In this document: piece after piece, positions 32,684 through 42,240 of the stretch | How positions within the stretch are numbered: position 1 is the first letter of the stretch | Layout: each line of letters begins with the position of its first letter | Assembly: GCF_965228935.1 (NCBI RefSeq) | Contig: NZ_OZ245846.1 | Location: forward strand, 3,224,001 to 3,288,000 | DNA: 64,000 bases | Source: Ulvibacterium sp965228935 | GTDB lineage: Bacteria > Bacteroidota > Bacteroidia > Flavobacteriales > Flavobacteriaceae | Direction of reading: 5' to 3' | Notes under the pieces: generated by a model | The model's input: the letters and a program-made list of their open reading frames with translations, nothing else | Database searches by the model: none | What the model was told of the DNA's origin: nothing | Position numbers and translations under genes: made by a program

Positions 32684-33693
32684 TACTTCAGGGTTATTCC
32701 GCTACCGGGCAAATCGGGAAAAACTATGTTTCCCCCTTCTCCAATTATCACCCCATCGGCAATATCTTCCTTCAAAAGTAGGGGGCCGTCCATATCCACA
32801 TAATCCAATTGGGGCAATAACTGGGCAATGGCGGAAATGCCCACGGTAGATTCGGTCATACAGCCTACCATAGTTTGAAGTCCCATTTCCCGGGCCTTTT
32901 CCAACATCCGTAGGGCAGGGGTAAGGCCACCACATTTGGTCAATTTAATATTGATGCCATTGAAGTGAAGCGCACATTTATCGACATCGGCTTCGACAAT
33001 GCAACTTTCATCCGCTATTACAGGAAGTACACTTTGGTGCATTACCCGTTCCATACCTTCCCAATCGTCTGCCTTTAAAGGCTGTTCCAAAAATTCCACG
33101 CCCAAATCCCGAAGCTGGGGCGCATTGTAAATGGTCTCTTCCGCCGTCCAGGCGCAATTGGCATCAATTCTAAAAATAGCATCCGTGTGTTTGCGCAGTT
33201 CCTTAACGATGTTCACATCATTGTCGGTTCCCAACTTTATTTTATAAAGGGGCCATGGCCGTTCCTTCATTTTGGCCACCATTTTGTCAATTTCCGCAAT
33301 GCCTATGGTATAATTGGTAATGGGATAGTGCTCCGGTTTTGTTCCCCAAATTTCATACAACGGTTTTTCGAGTAGTTTTCCATAAAGGTCATGGGCGGCA
33401 AGATCTAGGGCACAGATGGCAAAATTGCTCAATCCTTTTTGGGCCAAGAATCGGTGAAATTCCTCGGGAATCGTAAAATTAAAGGATTCAATTTCATGCT
33501 GTACACTTTCAATTTCCGCCATCATGCTTTCGACGGTAATCTGGTAGTAAGGATTGGAAGTGGCCTCCCCGAAACCTATTTTTCCGTCTTTGGCCAAGGA
33601 AACGATCAACGTATCCTGAAAATCATGGGACTCCCTGGAAATACTGAACGTATGCTTCAATTGTAGAACGAATTTTTTTAGGTCCAATCGCAT
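32683..33693 (-). CDS. Dipeptide epimerase (enolase superfamily)
   Basis: 336 residues of the muconate-lactonising enzyme subgroup. The first catalytic Lys lies in LYKIKLG, metal ligands in RIDANCAWT, EQPLK and ADESC, and the second catalytic Lys in INIKLTKCGG. The pattern fits L-Ala-D/L-Glu epimerases, which recycle peptidoglycan peptides in the cytoplasm, although other dipeptides are possible. It is co-transcribed with the PLP enzyme. Confidence 0.85.
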   Translation of the reverse strand: MRLDLKKFVLQLKHTFSISRESHDFQDTLIVSLAKDGKIGFGEATSNPYYQITVESMMAEIESVQHEIESFNFTIPEEFHRFLAQKGLSNFAICALDLAAHDLYGKLLEKPLYEIWGTKPEHYPITNYTIGIAEIDKMVAKMKERPWPLYKIKLGTDNDVNIVKELRKHTDAIFRIDANCAWTAEETIYNAPQLRDLGVEFLEQPLKADDWEGMERVMHQSVLPVIADESCIVEADVDKCALHFNGINIKLTKCGGLTPALRMLEKAREMGLQTMVGCMTESTVGISAIAQLLPQLDYVDMDGPLLLKEDIADGVIIGEGGNIVFPDLPGSGITLK

Positions 33694-33791
33694 GCAAAAG
33701 TTTTGTTGCTAAGATAAACAAACAGGGCCTACTATGAAATCATAACCCCGATGATATCACCGGGGTTCGTTTGCGCTAGGCTGCTGTAAAA

Positions 33792-34526
33792 TCAGTCCCG
33801 TTTGGTGACACTCCCCGATAAATTCTTTTTGCTCTGTACGGAGGCCTGCCCGGAATATGAGATATTGCCGCCACTGCTGGCATCCGCAGTCAGGGATTCC
33901 GAAACACTGACACTTAGATTGCCGCCACTACTGGCATCCGCATGGCAGGTTTTGGTATCCAATCCCTTGGCATTTATATTGCCACCGCTGCTAACATCTA
34001 TATAGGCTACCTCGGCTTCTCCGGATAGATTTAGGTTGGCCCCGCTACTTGCATCTATATCAACATCGCCTGCGACAAATTCCACATTTAAATTGGATCC
34101 ACTACTGGAATCTATTTCCAATTTATCCGCTTCCAAAGTGTTTTTTGCATTTAAATGTGCTCCACTGGAACTTTTTAAAGCGGTGACCTCGGGGAGGGAA
34201 ACATAGATTTTTTTTGTGGCCCTACCTATGTTCTCTATGGCATGCACCCGCAGTCTTCCATTTTTGATATCCGTGCCGATTAGGTCTATAATGTTTTCAT
34301 CGGCTTCTACCGTGATTTCAAAATCATCCGCTTGGGTCACATATACGTGCAGACCTTCAGAGGCTGATATTTCCGTAAAATCGTCCTTTACGGTACGATT
34401 TTCTTCCACTACAATACCGTTGCCTTTTTTCCCGGGTCCAAAATCCCCAAGGTTGATATCAAAAGCACAGGAAGATAAAAAGAGCGTGATTAAAAATGCG
34501 ATGGTAACTTTTACTAGTGTTGTCAT
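33792..34526 (-). CDS. GIN-domain (DUF2807) lipoprotein
   Basis: 244 residues with a lipobox (LFLSSC) and a right-handed beta-helix-like DUF2807 head domain. Short repeats of the type DASSGGNLxV and SSGxxLN run from about residue 130 to 225. Such proteins are common in Bacteroidota next to PspC and PadR genes, as here. They are thought to sit on the periplasmic side, and the function is unknown. Confidence 0.85.
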   Translation of the reverse strand: MTTLVKVTIAFLITLFLSSCAFDINLGDFGPGKKGNGIVVEENRTVKDDFTEISASEGLHVYVTQADDFEITVEADENIIDLIGTDIKNGRLRVHAIENIGRATKKIYVSLPEVTALKSSSGAHLNAKNTLEADKLEIDSSSGSNLNVEFVAGDVDIDASSGANLNLSGEAEVAYIDVSSGGNINAKGLDTKTCHADASSGGNLSVSVSESLTADASSGGNISYSGQASVQSKKNLSGSVTKRD

Positions 34527-34635
34527 GATCGTTGTTTTAGATTGATGTAAAATTCGTTCTTGAAATGGTAGTTTGCGTATTTATTTTACTGAACTGTACT
34601 ATTGGCGGTCCAAACTGTCGGTATGGCCGGTTGTA

Positions 34636-36462
34636 TTAATTTTTTGTTATCGTCTTTTCGGTCGTTGTGCCATCTTCTTCAATTTTCATTTTAAATGAAT
34701 TGCCATCATCACCAATATTGATGTTTACCTTATCGTTGTCCTTGTCGCTTGCCTTGAGCTTCACCCCATCCTCATCGACCTTTAATTTAAAGGACTCACC
34801 ACCTTCCTCAATATTGATATCTATACCGTCCCCATTGATAATGATTTTGTTCTCATCATCTTCATCGATTTCTTCATTTAACCCTTCCGGGCAATCCAAA
34901 CAGGTCAGTTCCCCGTCCTGTGCCATTTGCCACGTATACTCGCTCATGTCGCATCCATTTAGACCACGGTCATTGTCGGCTCGTAAAGTCCAACAACGAC
35001 CATTGTCCCTCTCATAGTTAACAACCGTACCTACGGGAAGAAAAAGCTCCACCCTCACTTCCTGATCCTTAAACTTGTTCTCACGGGAGGTAGTAAGGAA
35101 ATTGTCCAAAACTAGGCTATTGCCTTCCATAAGATAGCCGTATTGTATTTTTTCGGCAGTTGCCCTGGCCTCGTTAAAAGATGATCCATTGGCCTCCTTG
35201 CGCATTTTTAATCGGATGACCGAGTCCTTGGATTTTTTTACCGTAAGACGCACATTTTCCGAAAGCAATACTTCCTCACCCTGATCATTCTGGATAAGAT
35301 GCATATTATCAATACGAATATGTCTTCCCTGATCAATAAGATCGGAGGACAGAATGGCAATATTCAAGGTATCCGTGGGACTGTCCACATAAAAAGTATC
35401 TTCTACCGTGGTACTGCCGGAATAGGCATGGGCGGCCGCCTGCCGAATCCCGAAAATGATGAGTATTATTATGGAAATCAACCACAGTCCCAACAGCGAA
35501 AATTTGGCAACGTTCCCAATGGATTTTAGATTGGTGACCAAAATCTTGAGCCCCAAATAGAGCAGGAAGAAAAAGGGTATGCCGATGGCAAAAAATAAAA
35601 ACAGGGACATTAACCATACGGGTACGCTGCTAGAGTTTACTATGTTGTAAAAGTCTATCCCGGGTATATTGACCACATCGGCGATACCAACGGTCAATAG
35701 ACCTATAAACAACCCGATAATGGTAGCCGCCCCAATGATGATCAAGATGATCCCGATGAATTTCGCGATGATTTTAAAAAAGAAAAGAATAATATCCCCT
35801 AGGGTGTCAAAGAAAGTCTTTCCACCACTCTTTACCCTGTTTCCAACCTTTTCATAATCTACGCTTTTTACCTTCTCGGCAACATCCTCGAATCCCTCCT
35901 TTACCTTACGTTCTATGTTACTGATGTTAATGGCTTCGCCACGCATATCCAATTTTTGGGCAGTACTGGAAGCTTCGGGTATCAATATCCATAGGAGGCC
36001 ATAGATAAGGATAAAGCCTCCCCCCGAACCCAGGGTTAGGAATATCCATAGAAGACGTATCCATAAGGGATCAATGCCTAAATAATGTCCCAAACCAGAG
36101 GATACACCGGCCACATATTTCTGTTCGGTATCCCGATACAGCTTTTTTACGCGTCTCGGCTCGGTTTTGGGCCTTGGCTCGTCCTCAAAGATATCCTCGT
36201 CTACCATATAGTCTTCGGGCTGCCCCATTATGGTAATGACCTCGTCCACCTGTTTTTGGGTAATGACCTGTCGTTCGTTTTCCATTTTTTCCTGGAAAAG
36301 TTCGGCTATTCTTGCCTCGATATCGGCCAGAATTTCGTCGCTCCCGGGTGTATTGGCAAAGGAACGTTTTATAGCCTCTAGATAGCGTCGCATTTTGTTG
36401 TACGCGTCCTCATCAATATGAAAAAGTATATTGGCGAGATTTATATTTACTGTCTTGTTCAT
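34636..36462 (-). CDS. PspC-domain membrane protein
   Basis: 608 residues. A cytoplasmic N-terminal part is followed by a PspC domain near 110-175 (LYRDTEQKYVAGVSSGLG), several membrane helices (about 225-350) and a long soluble C-terminal part rich in Asp/Lys repeats (DGVKLKASDKDND). It is probably involved in envelope stress sensing, by analogy with phage shock PspC. It lies two bases downstream of the PadR regulator gene and is likely controlled by it. Confidence 0.88.
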   Translation of the reverse strand: MNKTVNINLANILFHIDEDAYNKMRRYLEAIKRSFANTPGSDEILADIEARIAELFQEKMENERQVITQKQVDEVITIMGQPEDYMVDEDIFEDEPRPKTEPRRVKKLYRDTEQKYVAGVSSGLGHYLGIDPLWIRLLWIFLTLGSGGGFILIYGLLWILIPEASSTAQKLDMRGEAINISNIERKVKEGFEDVAEKVKSVDYEKVGNRVKSGGKTFFDTLGDIILFFFKIIAKFIGIILIIIGAATIIGLFIGLLTVGIADVVNIPGIDFYNIVNSSSVPVWLMSLFLFFAIGIPFFFLLYLGLKILVTNLKSIGNVAKFSLLGLWLISIIILIIFGIRQAAAHAYSGSTTVEDTFYVDSPTDTLNIAILSSDLIDQGRHIRIDNMHLIQNDQGEEVLLSENVRLTVKKSKDSVIRLKMRKEANGSSFNEARATAEKIQYGYLMEGNSLVLDNFLTTSRENKFKDQEVRVELFLPVGTVVNYERDNGRCWTLRADNDRGLNGCDMSEYTWQMAQDGELTCLDCPEGLNEEIDEDDENKIIINGDGIDINIEEGGESFKLKVDEDGVKLKASDKDNDKVNINIGDDGNSFKMKIEEDGTTTEKTITKN

Positions 36463-36464
36463 TT

Positions 36465-36860
36465 TTAATTGTTTTTTTTGTTGGTTACCAGATTAGTGGC
36501 CTTCCGCAGTTCGTCCCATGTAGTATCCAGCTCCTTTAAGAACATCTTTCCGGTTTCTGTTAAGGTATAGTATTTTCGTGGCGGTCCGGAAGTGGATTCT
36601 TCCCAACGATAGTTGAGCAGCCCCGCATTCTTTAAACGGGTGAGCAAGGGATAGATGGTACCTTCTACTACGAGCATCTTGGCATCCTTCAAGGTTCCCA
36701 GAATTTCAGAGGCATACTTGTCTTTTCCATCGAGGATGGAAAGTATGCAATACTCCAAAACCCCCTTGCGCATCTGCGCTTTTGTATTCTCTACGTTCAT
36801 AATTTCTTTTTTCTTTTTATGCGACGCTTTCTTTCCTGTATTTGAAGTGGTAGTCTGCAT
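36465..36860 (-). CDS. PadR family transcriptional regulator
   Basis: Up to 131 residues. Two starts are possible: ATG 36860, or ATG 36800 (MNVENTKAQMRKGVLEY), where the family homology begins; I favour 36800. The winged helix contains the usual EILGTLKDAKMLVVEGTIYPLLTRLKNAG-type segment and GPPRKYYTLTETG. PadR proteins normally repress their own operon, here presumably PspC and perhaps the GIN lipoprotein. Confidence 0.92.
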   Translation of the reverse strand: MQTTTSNTGKKASHKKKKEIMNVENTKAQMRKGVLEYCILSILDGKDKYASEILGTLKDAKMLVVEGTIYPLLTRLKNAGLLNYRWEESTSGPPRKYYTLTETGKMFLKELDTTWDELRKATNLVTNKKNN

Positions 36861-36953
36861 AGATTAACTGTTCGTTTTTTGATCGATGAATAAACATCCT
36901 AAATTGATTTGATTGACGGTTAAACTCCTTTTTTAGGGTGTGATGAATACCCT

Positions 36954-37475
36954 TTATAATTGCTGTTGTGTTGGTTGATGGTCATAGCTCAATTCCCACT
37001 TAATTTTCCACGTACCCTCGTCCAAGATCCAGACATGGGTAAACTTGGCAATATCCCCTTTTTGATACTCCTGGTTTTCATTAAGAAACTCAAATCGATG
37101 TACCCCGTGTTGAATGGCACCGTACAGCTCTCCTTCCTTATAGAGTGGAAAAACTTCCAAGGAATCGTTCAACAAAATTCGCTTTGCAGGCTGTGGGTCA
37201 TTGGGATTTCTCTTGGCACAGTTTTCCTCCATAGGTTTCAGGAAGTTGCCTTTACCAAAAGTGACTCCTCCCTTATCGTGATAGAATTCAAAATCCTCGC
37301 TGAACAGGTCGGCCATGGTTTCGGTATCGCATTGGTTAAAGGCGGCATCAAATAGAATGCTGTCCTTTTCCTTCAACGATTGGAACAGTTCCGATTTTTG
37401 ATTTAGCTGGGCACCGACAAAAGTGTGCACCAGGAACAGGATAAAAAATATGATGTATTTTACGAGATATATCAT
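36954..37475 (-). CDS. Secreted NTF2-like (DUF4440) protein
   Basis: 173 residues with a signal peptide (about 1-22, ending VGA). The body has the cone-shaped SnoaL/NTF2 fold pattern, with CDTETMADLFSEDFEFYHDKGG near its start and a late HVWILDEGTWKIKWELSYDH strand pair. Members are enzymes or ligand binders of unknown specificity. Its start overlaps the DUF4870 stop (ATGA, 37472-37475). Confidence 0.8.
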   Translation of the reverse strand: MIYLVKYIIFFILFLVHTFVGAQLNQKSELFQSLKEKDSILFDAAFNQCDTETMADLFSEDFEFYHDKGGVTFGKGNFLKPMEENCAKRNPNDPQPAKRILLNDSLEVFPLYKEGELYGAIQHGVHRFEFLNENQEYQKGDIAKFTHVWILDEGTWKIKWELSYDHQPTQQQL

Positions 37476-37957
37476 TTTATGAAATTTATGGTTATGGGAT
37501 ATTTAAAAGACTGTCCTTCATTGGTACGTATGGTTCCCAAGATGGTATAGACAATATTGACGATAAAGAGGGCCCCTTGTAACAGTCCCACAGCGCCCAA
37601 GGGCCAAATCCACCTCCCAAACCTAAAGTTGTCACTATCAAAATGAAAGTTGAGGTTGTTGAGATTGTTGAGACCATCAAAACCGAAATGGGAAAAATTG
37701 AACAGGTCGGGCAGGAAACCCACGAAAAAAGGGACACTTATTAAACCTGCCACAATGGAATACAGAAGCAGGCTTATTTGAAAGTTCAAGACCTGTTTTC
37801 CATTATAGTCCACAAATTCGTACTCCTTCTTATTGGCCGTCCATAATACCAAGGGTAATATGAAATTTCCAAAGGGAATAAAGAACTTGGAAAAAGTAGA
37901 CGCATGTATGATCGCGGATAGATTTTTTTCGTGTTTGCTCAAAGTATTTTCCATCAC
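37472..37957 (-). CDS. DUF4870 membrane protein
   Basis: 161 residues with membrane segments at about 24-42, 60-85 and 115-140. The FxxxNGKQxLNFQ motif typical of DUF4870/Tic20-like proteins is present (FVDYNGKQVLNFQISL). Two adjacent ATGs compete for the start. An internal Asn/Phe-rich loop (GLNNLNNLNFHFDSDNFRFG) is specific to this protein. Translationally coupled to the NTF2-like gene. Confidence 0.85.
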   Translation of the reverse strand: MMENTLSKHEKNLSAIIHASTFSKFFIPFGNFILPLVLWTANKKEYEFVDYNGKQVLNFQISLLLYSIVAGLISVPFFVGFLPDLFNFSHFGFDGLNNLNNLNFHFDSDNFRFGRWIWPLGAVGLLQGALFIVNIVYTILGTIRTNEGQSFKYPITINFIK

Positions 37958-38086
37958 CTATTATTTTCTTATGCAAATATATATCTAAAAGAAGGTACTT
38001 TGCAAAACATAGTACTAAGATTTAACAATAAATTAACAAATTGTATTTTGAATATTTTCAATACTTTTAATATAAATAGAGGCGCA

Positions 38087-38542
38087 ATGGCAATATCCAT
38101 AGGTAAATTCAACACTTTTACATTCTTTAAACTTCCGTCGGCATGGTGGTGCGGTGTTCGGTTGCGGTATATGGATAGTACCAAGGCGGTGGTAACCGTA
38201 CGGCACAGATGGATCAACCAAAACCCGTTCAAAAGTTTGTTTTGGGCCGTTCAGGGTATGGCAGCCGAAATGAGTACGGGGGCCATGGTCATTACCCAGA
38301 TTTGGGAAAGCGGACAACGGATTTCTATGCTCGTGGCCAGTAATAAGGCCAGCTTTTCAAAAAAAGCCGTTGGAAAAATTACCTTTACCTGCGAGGACGG
38401 CCGCCTGATAGGGGAGGCCCTCCGAAAGACCATCGAGACCGGGGAAGGGCAGACCTTTTGGATGAAATCCGTAGGAATCAATGAGGACGGCGTAGTGGTG
38501 TCCACCTTTGATTTTGAATGGACGGTGAAGCTTAAAACGTGA
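38087..38542 (+). CDS. DUF4442 hotdog-fold thioesterase-like protein
   Basis: 151 residues from ATG 38087. A longer frame extends upstream to 37931, but it crosses into the divergent gene, has an AT-rich composition unlike coding sequence and contains a likely -7 box (TACTTTTA, 38062-38069). The domain resembles PaaI/YiiD-type hotdog thioesterases (NQNPFKSLFWAVQGMAAEM around the active helix). The substrate is presumably an acyl-CoA. Confidence 0.8.
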   Translation: MAISIGKFNTFTFFKLPSAWWCGVRLRYMDSTKAVVTVRHRWINQNPFKSLFWAVQGMAAEMSTGAMVITQIWESGQRISMLVASNKASFSKKAVGKITFTCEDGRLIGEALRKTIETGEGQTFWMKSVGINEDGVVVSTFDFEWTVKLKT

Positions 38543-38659
38543 ATGGGAAGGAGATTGTCCCCAAATTTTTGTACTAAAAAAGGCTTTGTTCGTATCAATT
38601 AAACCCACGTTCGTAGCTTTTGGGAATGCTAATGATTTAAGGTTGTGTATTTTAGTACA

Positions 38660-39745
38660 ATGTTTTTGTTCTCCAAGGTATATGAAAAATGGACATGGGA
38701 ACGCATATCCCGCCATGTACTGTACTGGTGCAGTTGGTGGGGGTTCTATGCGTTGGTAAACACCAACTCCTATTCGGATGGCAGTTATGCGGATTGGCTT
38801 TTGGTGGAGCTTTTTGTGCTTCCCGTTAAACTGACCATTACCTATTTTGTTATCTACTATCTGCTGCCGCGATTCTCCGAGAAAAGACGGTATTTCTTGC
38901 TCTTGTTCCTAACCCTAACGCTTTGTTTTCTTGGGGCCATGGTGCTCAGGATCATGGAAATATGTTCCCTTCATTCTTGGCTTTTGCTTTCCGGAGAATT
39001 ATCCTGTGCTTGGGGAAAGGCACCCTTTTTTGTCTATAAAATGGTCTATAAGGCCTTGGATCTGTTGTTTGTTGTTTCCTTGGTGGCCATTATTAAGTTT
39101 ATCCAGCAGCAGATTGCCTATGAAAGGAAGACCAAAAACTTGCTCACCCAAAAACTGGAGACCGAGCTTCAATTTTTAAAACATCAATTACAGCCCCATT
39201 TTCTCTTTAATACCTTGAACAATCTTTACGGATTGATCCTCACCAAAAACGACAAGGCCGGTGATATGGTTGTAAAGTTATCGGAAATTATGAGCTATAT
39301 GCTCTACGGATCCAACGAGACCTTGGTACCCATAGAAGACGAATTGGCCAATTTGGAGAATTACATCGCCCTGGAAAAAATACGATATGGAGATGAACTG
39401 CAAGTAGACTATGAAGTAATAGGGGAAACCAAGGATAAAAAAATCCCACCTTTGGTTTTGATTTCCTTTGTTGAGAATGCGTTCAAACACGGGCCTTCTT
39501 CCAATTTGGAAACCAGTTGGATCAGAATCTCGGCAGAAGTAAGCACACAACGGTTTTTGTTTGTTGTGGAGAATAGCCTTTCGATAGCCCGTCCGGAAAG
39601 AGAAAGGAACAATTCCCAGGTCAATAGCGGTATTGGCCTAAATAATGTACGCAAGCGTCTTGATCTTATCTATGGATCTGACTATGGACTCCAGATTACC
39701 CAAGGAGAGACCTACGTAATAGAACTTAGTATAAACTATCGGTAA
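38660..39745 (+). CDS. LytS-type sensor histidine kinase
   Basis: 361 residues from ATG 38660. Four membrane helices (about 15-35, 48-68, 78-98 and 120-142) precede a His-kinase domain with phospho-acceptor His in LKHQLQPHFLFNTLNNL, and an ATPase domain (VENAFKHG, GIGLNNVRKRL). The next gene, a LytTR regulator, starts immediately after the stop codon, so they form a two-component pair. The signal is unknown. Confidence 0.93.
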   Translation: MFLFSKVYEKWTWERISRHVLYWCSWWGFYALVNTNSYSDGSYADWLLVELFVLPVKLTITYFVIYYLLPRFSEKRRYFLLLFLTLTLCFLGAMVLRIMEICSLHSWLLLSGELSCAWGKAPFFVYKMVYKALDLLFVVSLVAIIKFIQQQIAYERKTKNLLTQKLETELQFLKHQLQPHFLFNTLNNLYGLILTKNDKAGDMVVKLSEIMSYMLYGSNETLVPIEDELANLENYIALEKIRYGDELQVDYEVIGETKDKKIPPLVLISFVENAFKHGPSSNLETSWIRISAEVSTQRFLFVVENSLSIARPERERNNSQVNSGIGLNNVRKRLDLIYGSDYGLQITQGETYVIELSINYR

Positions 39746-40462
39746 ATGGAACTTATACGTTGCCTGATTTTGGATGATGAACCCATTGCGATTACGGTCA
39801 TTGAGTCGCACCTGAACGAATTCAAGGATTTGGAAATTGTTGCAAAATGCAGGAGTGCCTCTGAAGCCTTTGAAGTACTTCAGAAAGAAAAAATAGATCT
39901 CATTTTCCTGGATATCGAGATGCCCAAACTGGACGGGCTTTCCTTTTTGAAATCCCTTAAGGATCCCCCGCTGGTTTTAATTACTACGGCCCATCGTAAT
40001 TTTGCCTTGGATGGGTTTGAATTGGATGTGGTGGACTATCTGTTAAAACCCATTCCGTTGGACCGCCTCATGCAGGCTATAGGAAAGGTGAGGCGTTTGC
40101 TAAGGGCCGATCAAGGGTACTATCATCCCAACGGATTTGACCCGTCGTCCTACATCTTTGTTAAGAGCGACCGGGAAAACGTAAAGATAAATTTGATGGA
40201 TATCAGGTATATAGAAAGCCTAAAAAACCATGTAAAAATCGTCACTTCCCAGAAAAACCACATCACTATGGTGAGCATTGGTGAAATGCAGAATAGATTG
40301 CCCAAAAATCTTTTCCTCCGGATCCACCGATCATTTTTGGTCAATCTAGGCCATATTCAAAACTATACCAACACCTATGTGGTCATTGACCGGAAGTCCT
40401 TTCCGCTTGGTAATGTGTACAAGAATGCCGTATTGGAGGTGTTGGATAAAAACAGGATTTAG
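39746..40462 (+). CDS. LytTR response regulator
   Basis: 238 residues: a receiver domain (1-120) with phospho-Asp in LIFLDIEMPKLDG and Lys in LLKPIP, and a LytTR DNA-binding domain (about 138-235; IRYIESLKNHVKIVT, IHRSFLVNL). It is the partner of the LytS-type kinase directly upstream. A terminator follows. Confidence 0.94.
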   Translation: MELIRCLILDDEPIAITVIESHLNEFKDLEIVAKCRSASEAFEVLQKEKIDLIFLDIEMPKLDGLSFLKSLKDPPLVLITTAHRNFALDGFELDVVDYLLKPIPLDRLMQAIGKVRRLLRADQGYYHPNGFDPSSYIFVKSDRENVKINLMDIRYIESLKNHVKIVTSQKNHITMVSIGEMQNRLPKNLFLRIHRSFLVNLGHIQNYTNTYVVIDRKSFPLGNVYKNAVLEVLDKNRI

Positions 40463-40474
40463 CTCTATTTCCCG

Positions 40475-40505
40475 ACAAGCCCATAGTTTTAATAGGCTTG
40501 TTTTA
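40475..40505 (+). terminator. Terminator after the LytTR operon
   Basis: The stem ACAAGCC (40475-40481) pairs with GGCTTGT (40495-40501), with a 13-base loop and a T run. Confidence 0.7.
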
Positions 40506-40612
40506 CCTGTTCGTATAGCAAAAACGGCTATTGGGCATTTTAGATCTTATCGAGGGGATTAAGAATCTAATTTAGATGTGAATCTAATGTATAATCTTAA
40601 AATCCTTTGACC

Positions 40613-40954
40613 ATGAAAAACATCAAAAAGATTTTCGGAATAATAACCACCATTAGTCTCTTCATGTTTACCAGTGAAGCAATAGCGGACCTTCCCTATG
40701 ACAATTCGGATCCGAGGGTACAACAACGCAATAATAAAGTAATGATGACCTTTTTTAATGAGGAAGAAGCTACCTATACCGTGGAAATATTTTCCTCCGA
40801 TTACGAATTGATCCGTAAGGAGGTATTGGGGGATGCCGTAGTAGTGGGTAAAATCTTTGATTTTGGCTATTCCAAAAAGGATTTGTACCATGTACGGGTT
40901 TCCACTGCACAAGAAGTCTTGTTCCATAAAAGAATGCGACTGGGAATTTATTAA
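40613..40954 (+). CDS. Small secreted beta-rich protein
   Basis: 113 residues from ATG 40613 (an in-frame TTG lies six bases before). It has a signal peptide (1-24, ending AIA) and a short beta-sandwich-like body (VMMTFFNEEEATYTVEIFSSDYELI). It loosely resembles the C-terminal sorting domains of the type IX secretion system but lacks a large passenger. The function is unknown. Confidence 0.6.
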   Translation: MKNIKKIFGIITTISLFMFTSEAIADLPYDNSDPRVQQRNNKVMMTFFNEEEATYTVEIFSSDYELIRKEVLGDAVVVGKIFDFGYSKKDLYHVRVSTAQEVLFHKRMRLGIY

Positions 40955-40968
40955 AGAAACACAAAAAT

Positions 40969-41077
40969 AAGCGGGTTCTTAAACGACCATGTCCAAAAAA
41001 CACTTCGAAAAATTAGTAGCGTAATCTTCATGAAGTTTAATATGCTAGGACATAACAAAGGCGGGACCCGCTTTTTT
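40969..41077. repeat. Imperfect long inverted repeat with T tail
   Basis: The outer arms AAGCGGGT (40969-40976) and ACCCGCTT (41066-41073) enclose a second pair ATGTCC (40989-40994) and GGACAT (41048-41053), and an inner palindrome CTTCATGAAG (41026-41035). The right end runs into TTTTTT. It could be a structured RNA with terminator for the small secreted protein gene, or a MITE/REP-like repeat. Confidence 0.55.
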
Positions 41078-41438
41078 ATTTAACTCTCCAAACGCCGATT
41101 AGGTATCCAAACCTTTCTTTTTGTGTTTAAGGTGTAGCCGAAACAGAAAACCACCTTTCCTACATTTGTTTATCTACTTTCCATACTTAATTCCCACCGG
41201 GTAATTCTAATTTACCCTTTAAATCCATAACTGGTTCACCATATCGTTGTTTTCCTTAGTTTTAATGCTAAGAATGGTCTTGCCAAAATACTATGGGTAG
41301 AAATCCAAATGGGTTTGTATACTGATTACCGGACTATCCGAATGTAACAAATGAACCGTAGTACAGACTACTATGGTAACAGTAGTATTTGCTGGAACGG
41401 TCTATTAAAACGGCCAATAAACTTTAACAAAACAAAAG
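41078..41438. other. Intergenic gap without a recognised gene
   Basis: About 360 bases. A perfect -7 box TACATTTG occurs at 41161-41168, far from the next ATG (41439), and a short hairpin GTAGT-ACAG-ACTAC at 41358-41371. No coding sequence is supported. It may hold the promoter and a long leader of the AIM24-like gene. Confidence 0.4.
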
Positions 41439-42236
41439 ATGAACGCACACGAAATAGATTATGACATTTACGGGGAAGAAATGCAATATGTAGAAATTGA
41501 ACTGGATCCCCAGGAAGCGGTGGTAGCTGAGGCCGGTAGCTTTATGATGATGGATTCCGATATTAAGATGGATACCATTTTTGGGGATGGGTCCAATCAG
41601 GATAGTGGGGTTTTGGGGAAACTGTTTTCCGCCGGAAAGCGATTGCTTACGGGCGAAAGTCTTTTTATGACGGCGTTTTTAAACATAGGTCAAGGTAAGA
41701 AGCAAGTGAGCTTTGCCGCACCTTATCCCGGTAAGATCGTGCCTATTGATCTGTCCGAAAATGGCGGGAAGTTCATCTGCCAAAAAGATGCCTTTCTCTG
41801 CGCCGCAAAAGGGGTATCCGTTGGGATAGAATTCTCCAAACGATTGGGTAGGGGACTTTTTGGGGGCGAAGGCTTCATTATGCAAAAACTGGAGGGGGAC
41901 GGAATGGCCTTTGTCCATGCTGGTGGTACCTTGGCACGAAAGGAGCTGTCTGCCGGTGAAGTTTTAAAGGTAGATACCGGCTGTATTGTCGGTTTTACCC
42001 AAAATGTGGATTATGACATTCAATTTGTAGGAGGAATCAAAAATACGGTATTTGGGGGCGAGGGATTGTTTTTTGCTACCCTACGCGGTCCGGGCGTTGT
42101 TTACATACAATCCTTGCCCTTTAGTCGATTGGCCGGAAGGGTTTTGGCTTCAGTTCCCAGAGGCGGAAAGGATAAGGGCGAAGGTAGTCTTCTAGGCGGT
42201 ATTGGGGACTTGTTGGATGGGGATAATCGGTTTTAG
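41439..42236 (+). CDS. TIGR00266/AIM24 family protein
   Basis: 265 residues in an all-beta fold, with the family marks EAGSFMMMDSDIKMDT near the start and several glycine-rich turns (GGEGFIMQKLEGDGMAFVHAGG, in parts). Bacterial members are widespread and uncharacterised; the yeast AIM24 protein is linked to mitochondrial membranes. No signal peptide. Confidence 0.88.
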   Translation: MNAHEIDYDIYGEEMQYVEIELDPQEAVVAEAGSFMMMDSDIKMDTIFGDGSNQDSGVLGKLFSAGKRLLTGESLFMTAFLNIGQGKKQVSFAAPYPGKIVPIDLSENGGKFICQKDAFLCAAKGVSVGIEFSKRLGRGLFGGEGFIMQKLEGDGMAFVHAGGTLARKELSAGEVLKVDTGCIVGFTQNVDYDIQFVGGIKNTVFGGEGLFFATLRGPGVVYIQSLPFSRLAGRVLASVPRGGKDKGEGSLLGGIGDLLDGDNRF

Positions 42237-42240
42237 GGAG

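Noticed and set aside
37931..38086. An N-terminal extension of the DUF4442 gene
   Set aside because: The extension crosses into the divergent DUF4870 gene, is AT-rich and contains a likely -7 box; the domain begins at ATG 38087.
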